Below the pieces are notes generated by a model. It saw nothing but the letters and a program-made list of their open reading frames with translations. It was not told the DNA's origin and searched no databases. DNA of 64,000 nt from Mycolicibacterium sp. YH-1 (lineage in GTDB: Bacteria > Actinomycetota > Actinomycetes > Mycobacteriales > Mycobacteriaceae), in the NCBI RefSeq assembly GCF_022557175.1, contig NZ_CP092915.1:7068001-7132000 (forward strand), read 5' to 3'. Shown in pieces: positions 59,690 to 64,000 of this stretch (the first letter of the stretch is position 1; the number at the start of each line of letters is the position of its first letter). A program made the translations under genes and the position numbers.

Positions 59690-61207
59690 TTAGTCGTCGC
59701 CGCCGGACTTGTTGTCCGACTTCTTGTTATCGGACTTGTCGCTACCGGACTTGGCGTTGTCGGTCTTGTCCGACTTGTCCGACTTGTCCGACTTGTCGGT
59801 CTTGTCGGTCTTGTCGCTGCCGCTGGGCTTGTCGGACTTGTCCTTATCGGACTTATCGCTGGGCTTGTCGTCGTCGCTATCCGTCGAACCTGTCGCGTCG
59901 TCGCCGCTGCCACCGGTGGCTCCACCCGCAGAACCCGTCGCGTCATCAGCGCCGGCCTGCCCGCCGTCGGCGTCAGTCGACTCACCTGCGGTGTCAGCGC
60001 CCGTCCCGCTGGCGTCATCGACCTCGGGAACGGTTGTCTCCGCCGGCGTTTCAGCCGGAACCTCTGTGGTGAGCCCAGCCTCGGTGACCGGCACCGCGCC
60101 GCCCACGGGCGTTCCGACCTTGGCATCGGCGTCGGCGGGCAGTGTCACAACGTCGCCGGCGAGTGCGAGATTGGTCGATGCCACGTCCGAGACGAGGGAC
60201 TGGGTGGTGACCGGAGGTGTCGGCACGGGGAACACCGGGTTGTTGAAAGCGTCCGCCAGCGCCTTGGGCAGATCGACGAAGAAGTAGTCCAGGGTGCCGC
60301 GGTCACCCAGGATTCCCGTCCACGGGCTCCGGGTGGTGAACGGCGGGGTGAATCCGTTGACGAGGGCGTTCGTGACCTTGATGGGCAAGCTGACGAGGTG
60401 ACTGGCAGCGGCCACCAGGTCACCCGAGACGGCCGCGGCGCGGATGTCGTCCAGGACCAATGCGAACTGAAGGCCCGCGGAGGCCGCAGGCCCCAGGAGG
60501 GACCGGGTGAACTCGGTGAAGACGCCGCGCTTGAGCAGTGTGTCGAAAACCGCCGCGAGGCGCTGCCCGTTGGGAAGGCTCGACAGGAGGTCGCCGGGAA
60601 TCGCCAAGGTGGGGAGCAGCGGCACCAACGCCCGCTCGATACTCACCAGGAACCAGACGTTCACCTCACTGAACGCCTCGACGAACTGGCCTGTCGAAAG
60701 GAAGTTCAACGTGTTCGTCAGTACGGTCGGGAGCATTTCGAGACGGGTCTGAAGCGCCACAGCACCCGCCTGCATGCCCGCGCCGATGACGCCGCCGTAG
60801 GTTCCCGGGAAGCCCACGAGCTGCTGCAGGAGCGGAAGCGGGTTGATCGCGTTGGACCCGAGGAACTTGACGAAGTCGGCGTAGATCGCCGGGTTGGTGA
60901 TCGCCTGCGCCACAGAGGGAATCGAGGTGGTCAGGATCGAACCACCGAGGGTCCCCACGTTGGTGAGCGTGTTCTGGAACAGCGCGCCAAGATCATCGAG
61001 CGGATTGGCGGAGGCGGAGAGAGAAACCGCGTGCTGCTCGATGTCACGAGCGGTCGGCATGCTCGGCGTCACGGGGGTGATGGCGAGGGCGCCGGCGCTG
61101 GCCATCGCGACGCTGGCCACCATGACCTTGGCACGGCGGCTGGTGGACGGTGAGCGCGGCGACGAAAGGTCGTTTGCCGACGAGTCAGCGGAAAGAGCTA
61201 GTTGCAC
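59690..61207 (-). CDS. Exported GjpA-like outer-membrane protein with Lys/Asp/Ser tail
   Basis: The 505-residue protein has a basic N-terminus and hydrophobic signal (about 24–43). The ITPVTPSMPTARDIEQHAVS segment and a region of about 330 residues rich in Asn/Leu/Pro repeats (NPLDDLGALFQNTLTNVGTL, LVGFPGTYGGVIGAGMQAGA) are like mycobacterial proteins annotated as porin GjpA. Residues 360–440 are Asp/Thr/Gly-rich, and about 445–505 consist of DKSDKSDK-type repeats. Two IdeR-like iron boxes lie upstream, so low-iron induction is likely. Porin function is inferred from family naming only. Confidence 0.68.
   Translation of the reverse strand: MQLALSADSSANDLSSPRSPSTSRRAKVMVASVAMASAGALAITPVTPSMPTARDIEQHAVSLSASANPLDDLGALFQNTLTNVGTLGGSILTTSIPSVAQAITNPAIYADFVKFLGSNAINPLPLLQQLVGFPGTYGGVIGAGMQAGAVALQTRLEMLPTVLTNTLNFLSTGQFVEAFSEVNVWFLVSIERALVPLLPTLAIPGDLLSSLPNGQRLAAVFDTLLKRGVFTEFTRSLLGPAASAGLQFALVLDDIRAAAVSGDLVAAASHLVSLPIKVTNALVNGFTPPFTTRSPWTGILGDRGTLDYFFVDLPKALADAFNNPVFPVPTPPVTTQSLVSDVASTNLALAGDVVTLPADADAKVGTPVGGAVPVTEAGLTTEVPAETPAETTVPEVDDASGTGADTAGESTDADGGQAGADDATGSAGGATGGSGDDATGSTDSDDDKPSDKSDKDKSDKPSGSDKTDKTDKSDKSDKSDKTDNAKSGSDKSDNKKSDNKSGGDD
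59700..59870 (-). repeat. Tandem short repeats encoding the Asp-Lys-Ser tail
   Basis: Imperfect 9-bp copies (plus-strand GACTTGTCC, GTCTTGTCG and variants) run through the 3' end of the GjpA-like gene. They encode DKS/DKT triplets. Such arrays can vary in copy number between strains. Confidence 0.65.
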
Positions 61208-61256
61208 GGGGGGGTCTCCTGTAGCGCGAATGAATTACCTAAACGGCGCCTGAAGA

Positions 61257-61300
61257 TTAGCTGAGCCTAAGCTAAGAAACAATAGGGTGGCCTAACCCTA
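61257..61300 (-). promoter_or_regulatory. Two IdeR-like iron boxes
   Basis: 61257–61275 matches the 19-bp IdeR consensus TTAGGTTAGGCTAACCTAA at 15 positions. 61282–61300 matches at 13 positions and contains a perfect AATAGGGT/ACCCTATT inverted repeat. They lie 50 and 75 bp upstream of the GjpA-like start. The gap 61208–61551 has no gene. Confidence 0.6.
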
Positions 61301-61551
61301 TTTAGATGACCGAATGATCGGGGCTGTAAAGGCCATATGAGCAGGGAACTTTAGCATCTTCGCCCGCGTCACTAGGGGCGCCTGTCGGCGACTTCGCCGT
61401 CGACAGTGACGAGCATCACTGAGAAACCTCTCAGTGACCGCCGCGGATCTTGCTGCGTCGCCACGCCGCCCGAGCGAGGTTGCTGAGCGACGGACATGGG
61501 CGATCGTCTGGCACCAGTCTCGGGCCTCACCTCGTCTTCTAGTCTGACCCT

Positions 61552-62163
61552 GTGACTTCCGTTCGGGCCCTCGCGCGACTGGAGAGGGAGGAGTTCGCCG
61601 ATCTGCTGGAGGGATTGACGCCGCAGCAGTGGGCCACACCCAGCCTGTGCGATGGCTGGAGCGTACGGGATGTGGCCACCCACACGATTGCCTATCTGGG
61701 ACAGAGCCGAACCCGCCTGCTGATCAACATGATCCGGGCGCGCGGCGACGTGGACCGCATCAATGCGGACCAGCTCCAGGAGCAAGCTGGTCGGTCACCC
61801 GCCCGGCTGGTCGAGTTGATGCGCCAGCGTGCCGAACCGTCCGGCGCCGCGGCCCTCTACCGCGGCCGGGTGGGCCTGATCGAGTGCCTCATCCACCAGC
61901 AGGACATCCGCCGACCACTCAAGCAACCAAGATCCATTCCCGAAGACCGGCTGCAGGTCTCGCTCGACTACGCCCGCGTCAGTCCGGTCATCGGAGGGGC
62001 ACGGCGAACTCGAAGGGTTCGGCTGGTCGCCACGGACATGGACTGGTCGGCCGGTCACGGGCCCGAGGCGCGGGGCACGGGAGAGGCCCTGCTTCTTGCC
62101 ATGACCGGACGGGCAGAACTGCTCGACGAACTCGATGGTGAGGGCGTGACGCTACTGCGCTGA
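61552..62163 (+). CDS. Maleylpyruvate isomerase-like (DinB-fold) protein
   Basis: The 203-residue protein belongs to the TIGR03083/MDMPI-N group: LEREEFADLLEGLTPQQWAT, LCDGWSVRDVATHTIAYLGQ (His near residue 44) and CLIHQQDIRRPLKQPRSIPE are typical of mycobacterial members. Mycothiol-dependent chemistry is possible. GTG start. Close to a nitroreductase gene downstream. Confidence 0.8.
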   Translation: MTSVRALARLEREEFADLLEGLTPQQWATPSLCDGWSVRDVATHTIAYLGQSRTRLLINMIRARGDVDRINADQLQEQAGRSPARLVELMRQRAEPSGAAALYRGRVGLIECLIHQQDIRRPLKQPRSIPEDRLQVSLDYARVSPVIGGARRTRRVRLVATDMDWSAGHGPEARGTGEALLLAMTGRAELLDELDGEGVTLLR

Positions 62164-62202
62164 GACAGCACTATCGTGGCGGGCGGAGCGAGGAGATTAC
62201 GG

Positions 62203-62853
62203 GTGGAACTTGAGCAGGTGGTGCGTGCTCGTCGGTCAATTCGACTCTTCCATCCGAACAAGCCGGTACCGCGCGGCCACGTCATAGAGGCACTCGACTT
62301 GGCAAGGCAAGCGCCCTCGAACTCGAACACGCAGCCGTGGCACCTGGTTCTCGCCTCCGGCGCCGCCCGCGAACGGCTGGTCCACGCGTTGGTGACCGAG
62401 GCCCGCGTGCGCGAACCCGCAGTGCCGCCACTCCCCGCTGAGTTCGACAGTGCGAGATACGCATTGGGAGAGCAACTGTACGGAAGTCTTGGGATCGCCC
62501 GCGATGACTCCGAGGGCCGGCGGAGGGCGGTGCAGCTCAACTGGCGGTTCTATAACGCACCACTGGCCGGAATCGTGTGCATGCACCGCGATCTCCACCA
62601 TGCCGACAGTCTCGGCGTCGGAATGTTCCTGCAGACCTTCGTCCTCGGTCTCACCGCACGCGGGTTGGGCAGCTGCGTCCAAATGCTCATCGCCGGTTTC
62701 CCTGACGTGGTTCGCGACACCCTGTCGATCCCCGATCGGTACGAGATCCTGTGCGGGCTCGCCATCGGCTATCCCGTCGAGGACCTCCCCGCCAACAATC
62801 TCAGCGTCCCGCGCAAACCGATCGACGAGTGCGCAGTGTTCCGTGACCACTAG
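62203..62853 (+). CDS. Nitroreductase-family FMN oxidoreductase
   Basis: This 216-residue flavoprotein reduces nitro or quinone-type compounds with NAD(P)H. FMN-binding residues are in ARRSIRLFHPNKPVP, LDLARQAPSNSNTQPWH (the classic PS.xN.QPW), and LTARGLGSCVQM with the C-terminal LAIGYP. The GTG at 62203 is chosen because GAGGAG lies just upstream; the frame is open to 62176. Thirty bp before an Imm5-like gene. Confidence 0.9.
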   Translation: MELEQVVRARRSIRLFHPNKPVPRGHVIEALDLARQAPSNSNTQPWHLVLASGAARERLVHALVTEARVREPAVPPLPAEFDSARYALGEQLYGSLGIARDDSEGRRRAVQLNWRFYNAPLAGIVCMHRDLHHADSLGVGMFLQTFVLGLTARGLGSCVQMLIAGFPDVVRDTLSIPDRYEILCGLAIGYPVEDLPANNLSVPRKPIDECAVFRDH

Positions 62854-62883
62854 CCGACCGCGGCCCACGACGGTGGCCGACGC

Positions 62884-63420
62884 ATGATCGCGATGACGGT
62901 GGATGACCTGCGGCCCGTAGCCCTGTGGGCGGCGGACTGCGCCGAACGCGTACTCCCCCTCTACGAGGACTGCGTGGCCGGCGATCACCGGCCACGGGAC
63001 GCGATCGGGGGTGCAAGGCTGTTCGGCCATGGCCAACGCCGAGACAAGGCAATGCGCGCGCTGGCGTTCGCCGCGCTCGCCGCGGCCGGCGACGTCGACG
63101 AGCCGGCCAAGTCGGCGGCGCGCGCTGCGCAGATGGCCGTGGCCGTGGCCTACACGCACCTCGATCTCACGGGCACCGCCGCCGCTCGACAGACGATGCA
63201 CCTGCTCGCACCTGCGGTCTACGCTGCCCAGGCGTGCGAACTCGCCACTGGCGACCCGGCCGCGGCCGCCATCGAGATCGATTGGGCGGTACAGCATTCC
63301 ACTAGCATTGTGCGCGCCTTCGTGTCGCAGATGCCGAACCCGTCGCCGCCGAGGACACGGCTTGGGAAGCTCTACGGGGCGGTGGACTCGGCGTTGCGGT
63401 TACCTGAGGGGCGCCAGTGA
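62884..63420 (+). CDS. Imm5-like putative immunity protein
   Basis: The 178-residue α-helical protein opens LRPVALWAADCAERVLPLYE, then HRPRDAIGGARLFGHGQRRD, and has AAAARAAQMAVAVAYTHLDL-like helices and HSTSIVRAFVSQMP, patterns of the family annotated as putative immunity protein (Imm5). No cognate polymorphic toxin is nearby, so it may be an orphan or a repurposed protein. Starts at ATG 62884 or 62893. Confidence 0.6.
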   Translation: MIAMTVDDLRPVALWAADCAERVLPLYEDCVAGDHRPRDAIGGARLFGHGQRRDKAMRALAFAALAAAGDVDEPAKSAARAAQMAVAVAYTHLDLTGTAAARQTMHLLAPAVYAAQACELATGDPAAAAIEIDWAVQHSTSIVRAFVSQMPNPSPPRTRLGKLYGAVDSALRLPEGRQ

Positions 63421-63470
63421 TGGCGCAGCGGCAGAATCTTGCTCGTACGTGTCAGTGATCTGCATTGTGC

Positions 63471-63716
63471 ATGAAGTACCTCTGGCGACAGGGTCTACGG
63501 ATGGCTATTTTCGCCGCGATCGTGACGATGGCGTTGTTGGGTGTCTTCACCATGTGGCTTCCGTGGGCGGCGGGGCGCTCGGATGTGTTGGACCGCCTCA
63601 TCGACATCGTTGGAATTGCCGGCCAGTTGGCGCCGATGGTCGGTCACGAAACGCTGCCGCGGTCGCCCGCACGGCGTACGTGTTCGGACAACTGTCCCAC
63701 TGACATGATCAATTGA
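63471..63716 (+). CDS. Small membrane hypothetical protein
   Basis: An 81-residue frame with one hydrophobic helix (about 11–33, including TMALLGVFTMWLPWAAG) and a polar C-terminus with two cysteines. No family is recognised. It may be a small membrane peptide or a chance frame. Confidence 0.4.
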   Translation: MKYLWRQGLRMAIFAAIVTMALLGVFTMWLPWAAGRSDVLDRLIDIVGIAGQLAPMVGHETLPRSPARRTCSDNCPTDMIN

Positions 63717-63818
63717 GGCGAAGCGGCAACTAGCGGACGCTGTTTCCGGCACGACCCCGGACGTATCCTTCGAGTACTCAACTCATTGCCGCGCCACAAC
63801 GAAGAGATGCGGGTCGTC

Positions 63819-64000
63819 ATGAACCGTCTGGTGGATAAGAAGATCGTCATTACCGGAGCGGCGAGCGGCATCGGGCGCGCGGCAGCCGCGCTGATGGTCG
63901 CGGAAGGTGCCCGGGTTCTCATCGCCGATCGTGACGAGGGCGGCGCGGCCGCCGCGGCTGCTCAGATCACTGGCGGGGAGTCCGCCGGACGGGCGGTTGG
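63819..64000 (+). CDS. SDR-family oxidoreductase, partial (window end)
   Basis: The ATG at 63819 opens MNRLVDKKIVITGAASGIGR, the cofactor-binding βαβ of a short-chain dehydrogenase, followed by the acidic ADRDEGG that suggests NAD(H) preference. The gene runs off the window after about 60 codons, so catalytic residues cannot be seen. Confidence 0.85.
   Translation, partial: MNRLVDKKIVITGAASGIGRAAAALMVAEGARVLIADRDEGGAAAAAAQITGGESAGRAV

Noticed and set aside
1..64000. tRNA, rRNA, riboswitch and replication-origin signals
   Set aside because: No cloverleaf, rRNA core, known riboswitch core or DnaA-box cluster was recognised by eye; a covariance-model scan would be the decisive check.

Overview
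The window is high-GC actinobacterial DNA and most likely comes from a Mycobacterium/Mycolicibacterium chromosome, probably an environmental rapid grower. The mycobacterial markers are a Culp-type cutinase, an Rv2542–LppA-like gene pair, a PepD/HtrA-type protease with a large cytoplasmic N-terminus, a TIGR00027-type methyltransferase, two mycothiol-linked DinB/maleylpyruvate-isomerase-like proteins, a GjpA-like exported protein behind IdeR-like iron boxes, and several putative leaderless genes (11150, 26842, 45834, 51870). No rRNA, tRNA or CRISPR array was recognised.

Layout: (1) 1–24 kb is an accessory zone. It holds aminoglycoside-modification genes, a LysR regulator with a hexapeptide acetyltransferase, a flavin monooxygenase/SDR divergon, YaeQ, a regulator–serine hydrolase–membrane protein operon, a small heat-shock island (J-domain protein, Hsp20, HspR-like MerR), a four-glycosyltransferase operon whose first gene is frameshifted, and a hemerythrin protein. 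Broken gene remnants (GAF, ANTAR, treY-like) and a dispersed repeat built from a TTCTCA...TGTCCAC motif lie between these genes. (2) 24–27 kb has envelope and exported proteins. (3) 27–37 kb is a long minus-strand catabolic unit: APC permease, two SDRs, agmatinase-family ureohydrolase, NodB-fold hydrolase, Rieske oxygenase and its reductase, a PucR regulator, FmdB and formamidase. (4) 37–52 kb is mixed core: prenyl synthase, glycoside hydrolase, the Rv2542/LppA-like pair, a methyltransferase, an ArsR–SRPBCC pair, PepD, an acyltransferase, and the biotin ECF transporter bioYMN. (5) 52–59 kb holds a second, colinear copy of the permease–SDR–SDR–ureohydrolase–NodB cluster with its own divergent PucR. 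(6) 59–64 kb has a GjpA-like protein with a Lys/Asp/Ser-rich tail, a nitroreductase, an Imm5-like protein and an SDR cut by the window end.

The two PucR-controlled clusters are the most coherent system. In both, the genes overlap mostly by ATGA junctions and keep the same order, which suggests uptake and stepwise C–N bond hydrolysis of a nitrogen-rich (guanidino- or cyclic-amide-like) compound. Only copy 1 adds an oxygenase and a formamidase, and one of its SDRs has lost the catalytic Tyr/Lys. A second notable signal is a four-fold CTTA direct-repeat array with identical 11-11-9 spacing, found 62–63 nt upstream of two start codons 44 kb apart; a member of one unusual SDR paralogue pair adjoins each array.
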